Made by a program: the position numbers and the translations under genes. Source: a virus. Taken from it: DNA of 47,767 bases. The notes under the pieces were generated by a model, which was not told the origin of the DNA, searched no databases, and worked only from the letters and a program-made list of their open reading frames with translations. Below are positions 25,159-33,725 of this stretch, one piece after another (the stretch's first letter is position 1; every line of letters starts with the position of its first letter). The DNA lies in the IMG/VR virus record IMGVR_UViG_3300043099_000911, positions 1 through 47,767 of that record, one strand, 5' to 3'.

Positions 25159-26790
25159 TCACGCGCCGGCAGGATTACGAAGATGAAAATTGCCCATATT
25201 ATTTGCTTGAGACATATGTCCGTAATCCCAATCAGCAAAACGCAACTGCCTAAATTCATCCCAGCGAGCCTGGTCATGATACTCGCCAAGAATAAACCCA
25301 ACACGCGATATGTCGCAATTTCCAAGAATTGAATACTCACTACCTTCGCAGTCTAGTTTCAACAAATCAATTGTTGTGAAATTAAATCGCGCGGCTAACT
25401 GCTCTAGCGTAACTTTTTGCAGCGGCCGTTTGTCGGGCCAGTACTCGCCGACCGCGCGCGCAAGCACGGCATCCGCCGAGACGACTATAGACCCGCCAGT
25501 ACTAACGCAGTCTGGCCGAACAGCATTACATAACGCCAATTCGCCAGGCTCATAGCTACACGCAGCGTGCACAATTTCGGCGAAGTCGCCGACGTTGGCG
25601 CGGAGAGCATCGATATTTTCTGGACAAGCTTCGACGCATATAATTTTTGCGTTTGGATTTTTTTCGCGCACGAGCTTCGCGAATGTGCCGATGTGCGCGC
25701 CGATATCGACGACGACGCGAGCGCGGCCAATAACCTGCGGAATAATAGCTGTTTTGTAACAGTCATTTAAATACACGTCTTCAACAATTGTCAAATCTTG
25801 ATTGATGTTATTTCGCCGAACCATAAAGCTATGCGCGTTAATTAGCTCGTTATTTTGCACAGTTGGCAGCTCCTTTTTAGTTAACGCGGCAGCAAGCGCG
25901 ATAATATCCACGGCGAGCGGCGCGTCCGTACGCATTTGATATCTGTAATGCTGGTTAAACACAGAAATTTGCTGAGGTGTCATTTCTGCCAGTGCATGAT
26001 CTGGCACTAAATGCGTTACGTTGTCTGCAAAATCGTAGTACCGGATCGGCGTGTGCCCCGTCCACAAACCTATAGCCGGCGTTGTTGTAGCGCCGGCTAC
26101 ATGCAGCGGCCCGGAATCAATGCCGACAAATAAACTAGCTCGAGATATTAGCGCAGCAATTAATGCGGCGTCGCCAGTGCCCTGATTTTGCCACATCGAA
26201 TGCGACGCGTTCGGGCAAAACACGGTAACGTTATCAGCAAGCGGTGTGCGATTATCCCAGTCAAAAATTACAGGCACTAAACCAGCTGCTTGAAACGACT
26301 GACAAATTAGCGCAATAACAGAATGCGGTAAATTTTTTTTATCGATTGCCGTATTGCCTTGGTAGTGAATGCACACAACCGGCCATCGTCCATTAATTGG
26401 GTCTCTTCCGGTTATTTGTCGAAAATAATCATCAGCGATGTCTGCGGCGGTTGCCGACGGCAAAATTGAGTAGAAAAACAACTCCGGATCCGGCGTGATA
26501 CCGAATACCTCCTCAATACAACGCGCCGCCTTTGTAGACGGGACATTTTCAAAACTGCGGTCGCATTCATGCCAGTGAATATCCGCAATTTTGTCATACG
26601 TCTCTTCCGGAATTTGCTGTTCGCGCTCCGAAAAGGATCGGGCGCATAAGCCGTGCATTGCCGAGTGTTTGCCATAAAGACTTTGCACGTAGACAGTCCA
26701 TTCGGGCCGGTAGCGCTGCAGGTGCCGCAAAATAATGGTTAACTGCACGGCGTCGCCCAGGCCGTGCGTAAATTTTAACAATACACGCAT
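25159..26790 (-). CDS. GT9 glycosyltransferase fused to FkbM methyltransferase
   Basis: 543 residues from the ATG at 26788-26790. The N-terminal ~310 residues are GT9-like: KFTHGLGDAVQLTIILRHLQ at the start and GIDSGPLHVAGATTTPAIGL in the C-terminal lobe. After a linker the C-terminal ~220 residues form an FkbM-type SAM-dependent methyltransferase: VVVDIGAHIGTFAKLV, IICVEACPENIDALRANV, and DLLKLDCEGSEYSILG. The protein could transfer a sugar and methylate it, or methylate a neighbouring hydroxyl. I do not recall this fusion as common. It would act on LPS-like or virion-surface glycans. A separate FkbM gene lies at 37.3 kb. Confidence 0.88.
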   Translation of the reverse strand: MRVLLKFTHGLGDAVQLTIILRHLQRYRPEWTVYVQSLYGKHSAMHGLCARSFSEREQQIPEETYDKIADIHWHECDRSFENVPSTKAARCIEEVFGITPDPELFFYSILPSATAADIADDYFRQITGRDPINGRWPVVCIHYQGNTAIDKKNLPHSVIALICQSFQAAGLVPVIFDWDNRTPLADNVTVFCPNASHSMWQNQGTGDAALIAALISRASLFVGIDSGPLHVAGATTTPAIGLWTGHTPIRYYDFADNVTHLVPDHALAEMTPQQISVFNQHYRYQMRTDAPLAVDIIALAAALTKKELPTVQNNELINAHSFMVRRNNINQDLTIVEDVYLNDCYKTAIIPQVIGRARVVVDIGAHIGTFAKLVREKNPNAKIICVEACPENIDALRANVGDFAEIVHAACSYEPGELALCNAVRPDCVSTGGSIVVSADAVLARAVGEYWPDKRPLQKVTLEQLAARFNFTTIDLLKLDCEGSEYSILGNCDISRVGFILGEYHDQARWDEFRQLRFADWDYGHMSQANNMGNFHLRNPAGA

Positions 26791-26808
26791 TGTCACACCT
26801 GTTTTACG

Positions 26809-27393
26809 TTAACCTAGCTCTACTATACTGCCGGTAAAAATAAAATGCCACAAAAACTCAAGCACAAGACCCGCCTCGTATGACGACAGCTCGGTGTCGC
26901 GCACCCACTCGCGCAGCTGTTCGTACACCGATTTTGCATGGCGCAGAATTGCATGACGGCTAACATAAAACTGCGCGCAACAATTACAGCGCAGATTTGC
27001 AACGTCAATGCTAGCGCCCAGAATAGCTTCCAGCGCCGCACGTTCTTTTGTGACAAAACCGCACGCCCACGAATGCTCGGGTTGCGTGATTATCCTCGTG
27101 TCGTTTAAGTTGCGATAATCTGAGTCGAACTTAACTGCCCGCAAAACCTCGTCTATGTTGCTGCGCGCATGCCAAGCAGATCTGTGCGCGTGCAAGCAAA
27201 CTACGTAGTCCGGCAAGTTATCGTAGTTTGCTATTAGCCATTCTAAGTAAGCGCTGGCTTCCCGGCCTTTATTCGGCCAGTCTTCGGGAGCCATTCCGGC
27301 GCGTGAAATTACGGTATACGGAAACGGTAAAAGCTCTGTCCACGCCAAGTCTTCACTATGGTGCGCCAGTACTACATGCGCGCTAACATCCAT
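26809..27393 (-). CDS. DUF3431-family protein (glycosyltransferase-like)
   Basis: 194 residues starting MDVSAHVVLAHHSEDLAWTE. The features of DUF3431 are present in order: the VxxHxEDLxWxxLL start, NKGREASAYLEWLIANYDNL, VVCLHAHRSAWH, and a C-terminal Arg/Cys-rich half (LRCNCCAQFYVSR). Members are predicted glycosyltransferase-related enzymes of unsettled specificity. Position inside a glycosyltransferase block supports a role in glycan assembly. No signal peptide or membrane segment is seen. Confidence 0.75.
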   Translation of the reverse strand: MDVSAHVVLAHHSEDLAWTELLPFPYTVISRAGMAPEDWPNKGREASAYLEWLIANYDNLPDYVVCLHAHRSAWHARSNIDEVLRAVKFDSDYRNLNDTRIITQPEHSWACGFVTKERAALEAILGASIDVANLRCNCCAQFYVSRHAILRHAKSVYEQLREWVRDTELSSYEAGLVLEFLWHFIFTGSIVELG

Positions 27394-27413
27394 AGGTCAC
27401 CGCAAACCTGTCG

Positions 27414-28145
27414 TTAAAATTGCTCAATGTACGGATTCGTAAGCTCGACGGCTGACCAGTCAACCAGCGGTAAACCGCGTAGCGCACGGACGCGATTCAG
27501 ATCAATCTCTTTTTCTTTTTTTGAGCGACAACATGTTGCGTGATGCATAATCATCCGGCTGTCTTTTGGATCTACCATGTTATACATGAACATGCTGCAG
27601 CTATTGGCAAATACATTTGGATCCAACAACCGGTATGCGATCGCGTGCTCGCGCAAGTACGAGTTAAATACATCCTGATCGCCGTGATAGTGCTGAGAAA
27701 AATCTGTGTTTAGTATTGCATCAAACATCTGCGCCGTTTGCGGAGTGTGCTTGACTAAGAAAAATCCTGAGTTTATGTCGCCGGTCGCTTCGCCTGGAAC
27801 GAAGTCACTGGCTTTCTCTGCCATTGCAGCCAAGACCGCGTCAGATGCTTCAAGCAACGTTTTTGTCGCATACACCGCCGCCGCGTCAAAAATCTGAATA
27901 TCAACATCCGCTAAGCCAACCACTGTGCCGACAGGCAGCTCGCGCATACGCGCCGAAACAAACTCAATTTTTTTTCGCAGCATGTGATACCACAGCGGCG
28001 TTCGAAAATCGCCCGTGCCAGGAGCGGTGGCGTGAGCTGCGAGCACGCACACACGAATTTGCGGATGCGCAAGTGTTGAAATCGCGTGATAAGCCATACT
28101 CTGAAAGTTAGGCGTGTAGGTCATGTAAATCGGCAGCGTGGCCAT
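27414..28145 (-). CDS. Nucleotide-diphospho-sugar transferase (PF03407-like)
   Basis: 243 residues from the ATG at 28143-28145; an upstream in-frame extension uses TTG and overlaps the mutase gene. A DxD metal/nucleotide-sugar site is in VVGLADVDIQIF, followed by GDINSGFFLVKHTPQTAQMF and YHGDQDVFNSYLR, the NSGxxxxK and GDQDxxN motifs of nucleotide-diphospho-sugar transferases (GT-A fold). A final His-containing motif MIMHHATCC could complete the metal site. The donor and acceptor are unknown. It follows the UDP-galactopyranose mutase gene, so UDP-galactofuranose is one possible donor, by inference. Confidence 0.8.
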   Translation of the reverse strand: MATLPIYMTYTPNFQSMAYHAISTLAHPQIRVCVLAAHATAPGTGDFRTPLWYHMLRKKIEFVSARMRELPVGTVVGLADVDIQIFDAAAVYATKTLLEASDAVLAAMAEKASDFVPGEATGDINSGFFLVKHTPQTAQMFDAILNTDFSQHYHGDQDVFNSYLREHAIAYRLLDPNVFANSCSMFMYNMVDPKDSRMIMHHATCCRSKKEKEIDLNRVRALRGLPLVDWSAVELTNPYIEQF

Positions 28146-28152
28146 AGAATGC

Positions 28153-29241
28153 TCATTTGCTATTTTCAAAAATGGTCAAAGCGCTACCAATAACTTGGTG
28201 CATATCGTAATATCGATACTCCGCCAAGCGGCCGCCAAACACGTATCTGGTTTCTTGCTGCGCGCGTTTTGAGTACTGCGCGTATCGTGCGGTGTTCTGG
28301 GCGTCGTTAATTGGATAGTACGGCGTTTCGCCTTCGGCCCACGTTGTCGGATACTCACGTGTAATGTACGTGTTGTCCGTTTGCGCGCCGGTAAAATGCT
28401 TGTGCTCAATAATTCGCGTGTACGGCACAAGTTCTGAAGTGTAATTGATTATTGCATTTCCCTGAAAATCAGATATCGGCAAATTTTCGTGCTCAAACCG
28501 CAATGACCTGTAATCCAACTCGCCGTGCTTGTACTCATAAAACTCGTCAACGCGGCCAGTAAAAACTGTCTTGTGCGCCATTGCGTCCCAATGGTCGCGT
28601 TTTTCTAGGTAGTCGTGCCCGAGCAAAATATCGGCGCCCGCGAGCATGTTGCCGATCAGCGCGGTATAGCCTTTTACAGGAATACCCTGATAGCGATCAG
28701 TGAAATAGTTGTCGTCGTAGTTCAGCCGGATGGGCAAGCGTTTGATAATTGCCGCGGGTAAATCTTTTGGATCGCGCTGCCATTGCTTGAGCGTATAACC
28801 GCGAATAAACGTCTCATACAGCTCTTTGCCGACTTGCGACAGCGCCCACTCCTCTAAATTTTGTGGGTTAGCAATCGGCAGCCGAGCCAACTCAAGTTTT
28901 CGCCGCGCTTCTTCAGGAGTTCGAACGCCCCACAACTGATAGAGCGTAAACAGGTTAATCGGAAACGAGTAAATCATGTCGGAATGATTTACTTTTGGGC
29001 GGTTCACAAAACTACTGAACTCGCCGAACTGCCGCACGTAATCCCAAATCTTGTCACTGTTCGTGTGAAAGATGTGCGGCCCGTAGACGTGCGCCTCTAT
29101 CCCGTGGCGCTGCTCGGTGTAGCAATTGCCGGCAATGTGCTCGCGGCGGTCTATTACTAGAACCTTTTTACCGCGAGACATTGCCCGCTCGGCAAACACG
29201 GCGCCAAATAAGCCAGCGCCGACGATTAAATAATCGTACAT
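28153..29241 (-). CDS. glf: UDP-galactopyranose mutase
   Basis: 362 residues, within the usual length of the family. The N-terminal FAD-binding motif is DYLIVGAGLFGAVFAERA with a following KKVLVIDRREHIAGN. Hallmarks of the mutase follow: GIEAHVYGPHIFHTNSDKIW, YSFPINLFTLYQLWG, GYTLKQWQRDPKDLPA and YYPINDAQN. A conserved arginine lies in VFGGRLAEYRYYDMHQVIG. The enzyme converts UDP-galactopyranose to UDP-galactofuranose, a sugar not made by most animals and used in bacterial LPS/O-antigen and capsule. Carriage in a phage suggests that glycans on the virion or host surface incorporate galactofuranose. No upstream Shine-Dalgarno is obvious. Confidence 0.96.
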   Translation of the reverse strand: MYDYLIVGAGLFGAVFAERAMSRGKKVLVIDRREHIAGNCYTEQRHGIEAHVYGPHIFHTNSDKIWDYVRQFGEFSSFVNRPKVNHSDMIYSFPINLFTLYQLWGVRTPEEARRKLELARLPIANPQNLEEWALSQVGKELYETFIRGYTLKQWQRDPKDLPAAIIKRLPIRLNYDDNYFTDRYQGIPVKGYTALIGNMLAGADILLGHDYLEKRDHWDAMAHKTVFTGRVDEFYEYKHGELDYRSLRFEHENLPISDFQGNAIINYTSELVPYTRIIEHKHFTGAQTDNTYITREYPTTWAEGETPYYPINDAQNTARYAQYSKRAQQETRYVFGGRLAEYRYYDMHQVIGSALTIFENSK

Positions 29242-29253
29242 GCCGCGCCACGC

Positions 29254-29589
29254 TCACACCGAGTCAGGGGTAATTCCAACAGCCGTGTGCGCAGAAAAAA
29301 TACGCACAATGTATTGCTCGCCGTTGACCTGTCCAGCGTTTTTAGTTGCAAGAATAGCCGTTTTGTTGATTTCCATTGCGCGGGCTGGCGTAATGCATTG
29401 CGTCTCATAAGCGCGCTGCAGAATAGCTAACAAAATAGCTTCGGGGCGCGCAGACTCGGGGCTGTCAAAACCACTGCGGGCGGCTTCAGCCGGCTTGAAA
29501 GACAGAACAGCATCGCGCCCGTCGCCCGTAAGCTCGGCGCTATCGCCAAACAGCGATTTGATACTCGACAGGTAATCCATGTAAGCCAT
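29254..29589 (-). CDS. Small hypothetical protein
   Basis: 111 residues with AAGGAG seven bases before the ATG. The start MAYMDYLSSIKSLFGDSA is helical. The body has no cysteine, membrane segment or catalytic motif (PEAILLAILQRAYETQCITP; EQYIVRIFSAHTAVGI). It lies between the mutase and a structured RNA candidate; the latter could be part of its leader. Function unknown. Confidence 0.55.
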   Translation of the reverse strand: MAYMDYLSSIKSLFGDSAELTGDGRDAVLSFKPAEAARSGFDSPESARPEAILLAILQRAYETQCITPARAMEINKTAILATKNAGQVNGEQYIVRIFSAHTAVGITPDSV

Positions 29590-29626
29590 TTATCAACTCC
29601 TTGTTGTAGACCTCTTATTTATACCC

Positions 29627-29845
29627 GATACCGCGGTTATTGCGCAGGCTGAACGTTGGCAGCAGAACCGCTCGTATTCTGCTTGTGCTCGTGTTGCGTA
29701 GGGGCGAAAGGCGCGCTCGGATTACACTAGAACCCAGCAACCAACGTTCGGCACCGCGGCTGTCCGATGCGGTGCAATTTCGGTCGATCGAGAAACCGAA
29801 ACTCGCAGAGACCAAAACGGGCGCAGGAGGGAGTAACCGCGCATC
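29627..29845 (-). ncRNA. Second candidate structured noncoding RNA (about 219 nt)
   Basis: The gap 29590-29871 lacks a convincing gene. On the minus strand 29834-29841 pairs with 29632-29639 (8 bp, extended by GAT/ATC at 29627-29629 and 29843-29845), closing ~200 nt. Inside are 29795-29801/29778-29784 (7 bp), 29769-29775/29751-29757 (7 bp) and a 9-bp helix 29741-29749/29651-29659. That helix encloses GTTGC/GCAAC, a GGGTT/AATCC hairpin (29731-29735/29719-29723) and a GCAGAA/TTCTGC hairpin at 29662-29682. The GGGTT/AATCC stem contains a G-U pair, which favours the minus strand. No known family is recognised; it might be a leader of the gene at 29254-29589 or an independent RNA. Confidence 0.7.
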
Positions 29846-29871
29846 CGCCGCCGTCCGTGCGACTTTCCTGC

Positions 29872-30315
29872 TTATACTCCTTTTAAGATCTGACGAATGT
29901 GATCGAGATCTTGTCGGCTATCCTCGATTTGCTTTTCGAGAAAGATCTCAATCCACTTTTTGTGCGTTACCGTATCGTCGGTGTTTTTGATTTCGTCAAG
30001 CTGCGCAATGCGTTGTGTGTAATTCTTCACAACTTCGGCTTCCATATCAAACGCGTACTGCAGAATTTCGGTTGCTGTGGTGAGTCGCGGAAAATCGTTA
30101 GCGTCAACAGTCGGAACGCTGCCGAGACCGACAATCATGTCAGAAAACTGGCTGACATGTTTCATCTCACTCGCGGCCTGCTCGAGTAAAAACTCTTTGT
30201 ACTCGTGCGCATGCAATCCAGTAATAGCGCTTGCGTGGTGTAAGTAAAACTTGAAGTGTTTCCACTCGTTTTTTAGGTCGTCATTTAACTTGGCGACAAT
30301 TTCATTAAACTGCAT
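29872..30315 (-). CDS. Ferritin-like four-helix protein
   Basis: 147 residues. The sequence reads as four helices with carboxylate/His ligands at ferritin-like spacing: LNDDLKNEWKHFKFYLHHA (helix 1), AHEYKEFLLEQAASEMKHVS (ExxxE...ExxH, helix 2), ILQYAFDMEAEVVKNYTQRI (E...ExxxxYxxR, helix 3) and WIEIFLEKQIEDSRQDLDHI (E..Q...D, helix 4). This matches the ferritin/bacterioferritin superfamily, which oxidises and stores iron or protects DNA (Dps-type). Short loops and lack of a basic N-terminus favour bacterioferritin/ferritin-like over DNA-binding Dps. A phage-borne ferritin is unusual; the role may be iron handling or oxidative protection. Confidence 0.82.
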   Translation of the reverse strand: MQFNEIVAKLNDDLKNEWKHFKFYLHHASAITGLHAHEYKEFLLEQAASEMKHVSQFSDMIVGLGSVPTVDANDFPRLTTATEILQYAFDMEAEVVKNYTQRIAQLDEIKNTDDTVTHKKWIEIFLEKQIEDSRQDLDHIRQILKGV

Positions 30316-30386
30316 GGCAGGTCTCGATGGCGGTTGCTGAAACTGCTGGCCAGTTTAATCGGCGTGAATTATCCGCGCAAGCCGAT

Positions 30387-31100
30387 TTACAGTTTGCTGA
30401 GTATTTTTCCGATAAGCGGATGGCGAACGACATCACTGTCGGCGAACTCAAATGCGCCAATTCCTGCAACATTCTTTAGCCGGTTTGTGACGTCCATTAA
30501 CGCTACGTCTTTTGTGAATAAATCGCTTTGTCGCGGGTCGCCGGTCACGATGACTTTTGTATTGTCGCCAAACCGCGTCAGAAACAGTTTGAGCTGCGCA
30601 TACGTAGCGTTCTGTGCCTCATCAAAAATGCAGACAGCGTCATGGAACGTGCGCCCGCGCATATAACAAAGCGGCGCAAGCACTACAGCTTTATTAATGA
30701 CTTCTCGTTTGGCGCCCTGTTTGCCGAGCAAGATTTCCATTGTGTCGTACAGCGGCTGCATGTACGGATTTACCTTCTCTCCAAACGTGCCCGGAAGAAA
30801 ACCAAGCTTTTCGCCGGCCTCGACGATTGGCCGCGTCAACACAATTTTGGCAGCTTGTTTTGTCAGCACCTGATTAATCGCGTATGCCATTGCCAGAAAT
30901 GTTTTGCCAGAGCCGGCAGATCCGAGCAAAAAGCTGATGTGATTTTCTGCGATTACAGACAAAGCTGTTTTCTGCGCGTGCGTTCGTGGTTTGAATTCTA
31001 CAGCGGCGTATACGCTGCCTTCTTGCTTTTCTTTTCGTTCTTGTTTCCGGGCCTGCCGACGCGCCGACCTAGTGGCCACGCGCCGCTGTGCTTTTGCCAT
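30387..31100 (-). CDS. phoH: PhoH-family ATPase
   Basis: 237 residues, GGAG upstream of the ATG. A basic N-terminus (~1-30) precedes the ATPase core: Walker A GSAGSGKT at 60-67, the PhoH motif IVLTRPIVEAGEKLGFLPG, Walker B VCIFDEAQNA (160-163) and a C-terminal GDNTKVIVTGDPRQSDL. This is the PhoH/PhoL family, widespread in phages as a predicted RNA-processing or stress ATPase and often used as a phage marker. In the direction of transcription it follows a large Pro-rich gene and precedes the ferritin-like gene. A 7-bp stem-loop lies at 30357-30387, overlapping its stop codon. Confidence 0.92.
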   Translation of the reverse strand: MAKAQRRVATRSARRQARKQERKEKQEGSVYAAVEFKPRTHAQKTALSVIAENHISFLLGSAGSGKTFLAMAYAINQVLTKQAAKIVLTRPIVEAGEKLGFLPGTFGEKVNPYMQPLYDTMEILLGKQGAKREVINKAVVLAPLCYMRGRTFHDAVCIFDEAQNATYAQLKLFLTRFGDNTKVIVTGDPRQSDLFTKDVALMDVTNRLKNVAGIGAFEFADSDVVRHPLIGKILSKL

Positions 31101-31109
31101 AAAGAACTC

Positions 31110-33725
31110 CTAGCGCGTGGGTTGTAAAAATTGATTACCCGGTACTTTAGCGGTATTAGCGGTTGGCGTGGCTGTCGGTTGCGGCTTTATCGGGGGTTTC
31201 TGACTTTTTTGCCACGCGCTGTAGGCGACCTGCTGCGGTGACGGTTGTTTTGACGCGGCTGCCGTGTTTGACGGCATTTGCGTCATTGTCGGCCGCTTTG
31301 GCGCCGGGGCCGGCGAACCGGGTGTTGCAGGCTGCGTAGAGAACGGCGAAACAGACGGTTGCGGTTGCGACGGCGCGGTCGTGCCTGGAACAGCTGGTGC
31401 TGGTGTTTGATTAGAATTTGTTGTCACTTCAAACGCCGGAGGCAGCCCGCCATATTCCTTCATCAGCGCACTGCTCTGCGCAGAACTAAGTCTGTTATTC
31501 TGCCACAGATGTATAGCTCTGTTATAGGCCATTTCCGGCGAAGTGTTTGGCGGAAGTTTTAATGTTTGCAACATGTGTGCGTGATTGTACGGCGATTGGC
31601 TGTACGGTCCTGAATACGGTTTGCGCGCAGGCCCGGCCGCCTTTTTCTCTGTGCGCTTTTTACCCTGAATCACTTCCTTCTTCGTTTTCTTACTGCCTTT
31701 CGGTCGGCAAGAACCTTCGCTGTAAGCTTTTGCGCCGGGTACTGGCTCATAGCCGGCCCAACAACGCGCAGCTTTGCGCATCGTATTAACGCACTGTTGC
31801 TTTACCATTTCCCAGCCTTTTCGTGCCATTTGATCCTCGATAAATTTCTGCCGCTGCGGCGATCCCGGCGCGCCGTATCCGCTAAAAAACCAATTACCGT
31901 CTTGCGCCCAAGAGCCATCTTGCTTAGCAGCCGCCGAGTCCATACCAAGCGAGTTAGCTAACCAACCGCGAAAATCGCGTTTACTAGGATCTTGAAGCTC
32001 TTGATCTAATATCTGATCGAAATTTTGCTCGGTATATCCGCGAGCCTGGTTGTACATGAAATTTGGATCCGCCGACTGCTCCATAAACTGTCGCGCTTCT
32101 GGGCTGTATCGCGCGTAAGGGCCGACCTCTTCGCGAACTTTTGCGAGCTCGGCGGCCGCGGCGTCTGGCCCCTGTTTGCCGGCTTCTGTAAGCCGTGCGC
32201 GAATATCTGCTTCATCTGGCAAGTTCACGCCAAGCATCGGGGCGAACATTTTGCCAAGCCCGCCAATAGCGCCTGTTACAGTATTTTGCGCATCCTGTCC
32301 GAACGCGCCCATACTTGCCGCGCCCGCGCCCACTGCGCCGAGTCCGAGCACGCTCATAAGAAGGCTGCCCAAGCCACCACCGCCAAATGCAGTCATACCA
32401 ACGCCAAGAACAGCAAGCGGAATACCTAGCGCTAAGGCGCCCTGCGCTTCAGGCGGCATATTTTGAATCTGATTCCACATGTTGCCAATAAACGAACCGT
32501 CCTGCTGCGGCGTGGAATTAGGATTGACCGCTTTCCATTCGCGGTACGCCTTATCAACTTCGTCGCCAGCCGCTGTCTCAAATGACTTGTCAAATTCGGC
32601 GGAGGCGGGTGTGTTATTTCCAGCCAGCTTATCTTTCAACCCTTGCGCTAATGCCGGATTAGCTTTTACATGCTCGTCCATCAATCCGCGCATAGCCTGC
32701 TGCTTAGCTTCAGGCGTGGCCTTCTGGTCGTTCAATGTCCCGACAGTCGACTCATGCAACTTTTGAAAATTTGTCTGCGTGGGCTGTTGCTGCTGTTGCG
32801 GCTGTTGCTGCGGCGGTTTTGTTTCCTGCCCCGGTGACCCGCCAGGCCCAGAACCTGCGCTGCCCCATGCCTGCGGAGAATTGCCCGCCGCCGGTGCCGG
32901 TGCCTGCGGTGTGGCGGCCGGAGCGGCGGTAGGGGCTGCTGTGCCGGCAGACTGCGGCGTGTCAATTAACGTAGACGTATCCAGCGAACCATCGGGCAAG
33001 CGTTCGATATCGCGACCGGGGATTGACTGATTGAGCGGGTTTTCGGTTTTTACAATCGGCGGTTGCGTCGCCGCCGGGGGCGGAGCACCTCCAGGGCCGG
33101 CTCCGGCGCTACCCCATAATGTCGGCGAAGTAGCAGGATTTGTTACGGCGGCGGGCGCAGCCACAGCTCCGGCCGCCTGCGCGGATGCCGACGCCGGACC
33201 AGAGCCATATGCATACGAAGCCGATGGCGTCGGCAGTTTTGAGCCCACATAAGAGCCAACCTGCGCCGCTGCGTCTTGAATAACCTGCCCGGTAGATGGC
33301 GCGGCGGGGCCAGACTTAACAGCGCCGGTGCCCGACGTTCCTGACATATCGGGAACCATGCCGGGTGGCCGCCAAGTGGACTTTGGCTGGCCGTAACCGG
33401 AATTGCCGGGCTTACCAACCGGCAGTTTGGACCCGACATAATCTCCAAATTGCGCAGACGCGTTATAAATACTTCGGCCGGTTTGTTTGGCGAAGTTGTA
33501 AATACCCGCACGAGCTTGCGCATCGCCCATGCCGGGCCGATCAAATGCCCACCGTTGCGGCTGGCTACCGCCGGTCGAGGCCGGCGGCGCTGCAGGCGTC
33601 GGAGGGGATGCGGTCGATTTCGAAAGCGCCGCCACGCCGGGAGCGCCCGGTATACCGGCTGTTTTCAAGATAGCAACAGCTTTTGCGCGCTCAAGAATCA
33701 GCTTCGACGCGTTCTTCTTCGTCAT
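31110..33725 (-). CDS. Very large Pro/Gln/Ala-rich protein with Gly-zipper segments
   Basis: 871 residues from the ATG at 33723-33725, chosen because GAGG precedes it; it overlaps the cupin gene by 35 bases in another frame. The N-terminal ~330 residues are low-complexity Pro/Ala/Gly/Gln linkers with repeated motifs (FxxFGDYVGSKLPVGKP and YVGSKLPT; GSAGAGPGGAPP and GSAGSGPGGSPG). Residues ~380-480 hold two hydrophobic Gly-zipper segments (GIPLAVLGVGMTAFGGGGLG; LLMSVLGLGAVGAGAA). A helical Tyr/Gln-rich region and a basic Pro-rich tail follow. No enzymatic motif is seen. I infer a virion-internal or ejected protein with membrane-interacting segments; I recognise no family. Confidence 0.55.
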   Translation of the reverse strand: MTKKNASKLILERAKAVAILKTAGIPGAPGVAALSKSTASPPTPAAPPASTGGSQPQRWAFDRPGMGDAQARAGIYNFAKQTGRSIYNASAQFGDYVGSKLPVGKPGNSGYGQPKSTWRPPGMVPDMSGTSGTGAVKSGPAAPSTGQVIQDAAAQVGSYVGSKLPTPSASYAYGSGPASASAQAAGAVAAPAAVTNPATSPTLWGSAGAGPGGAPPPAATQPPIVKTENPLNQSIPGRDIERLPDGSLDTSTLIDTPQSAGTAAPTAAPAATPQAPAPAAGNSPQAWGSAGSGPGGSPGQETKPPQQQPQQQQQPTQTNFQKLHESTVGTLNDQKATPEAKQQAMRGLMDEHVKANPALAQGLKDKLAGNNTPASAEFDKSFETAAGDEVDKAYREWKAVNPNSTPQQDGSFIGNMWNQIQNMPPEAQGALALGIPLAVLGVGMTAFGGGGLGSLLMSVLGLGAVGAGAASMGAFGQDAQNTVTGAIGGLGKMFAPMLGVNLPDEADIRARLTEAGKQGPDAAAAELAKVREEVGPYARYSPEARQFMEQSADPNFMYNQARGYTEQNFDQILDQELQDPSKRDFRGWLANSLGMDSAAAKQDGSWAQDGNWFFSGYGAPGSPQRQKFIEDQMARKGWEMVKQQCVNTMRKAARCWAGYEPVPGAKAYSEGSCRPKGSKKTKKEVIQGKKRTEKKAAGPARKPYSGPYSQSPYNHAHMLQTLKLPPNTSPEMAYNRAIHLWQNNRLSSAQSSALMKEYGGLPPAFEVTTNSNQTPAPAVPGTTAPSQPQPSVSPFSTQPATPGSPAPAPKRPTMTQMPSNTAAASKQPSPQQVAYSAWQKSQKPPIKPQPTATPTANTAKVPGNQFLQPTR

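Noticed and set aside
29832-29871. GCAGGAAAGTC on the minus strand as the RNase P P4 start
   Set aside because: The matching downstream ACAGAA...GACUU partner is not present in the gap.
30357-30387. Hairpin AATCGGC/GCCGATT overlapping the phoH stop as an intrinsic terminator
   Set aside because: The stem is real but no U-tract follows on the minus strand.
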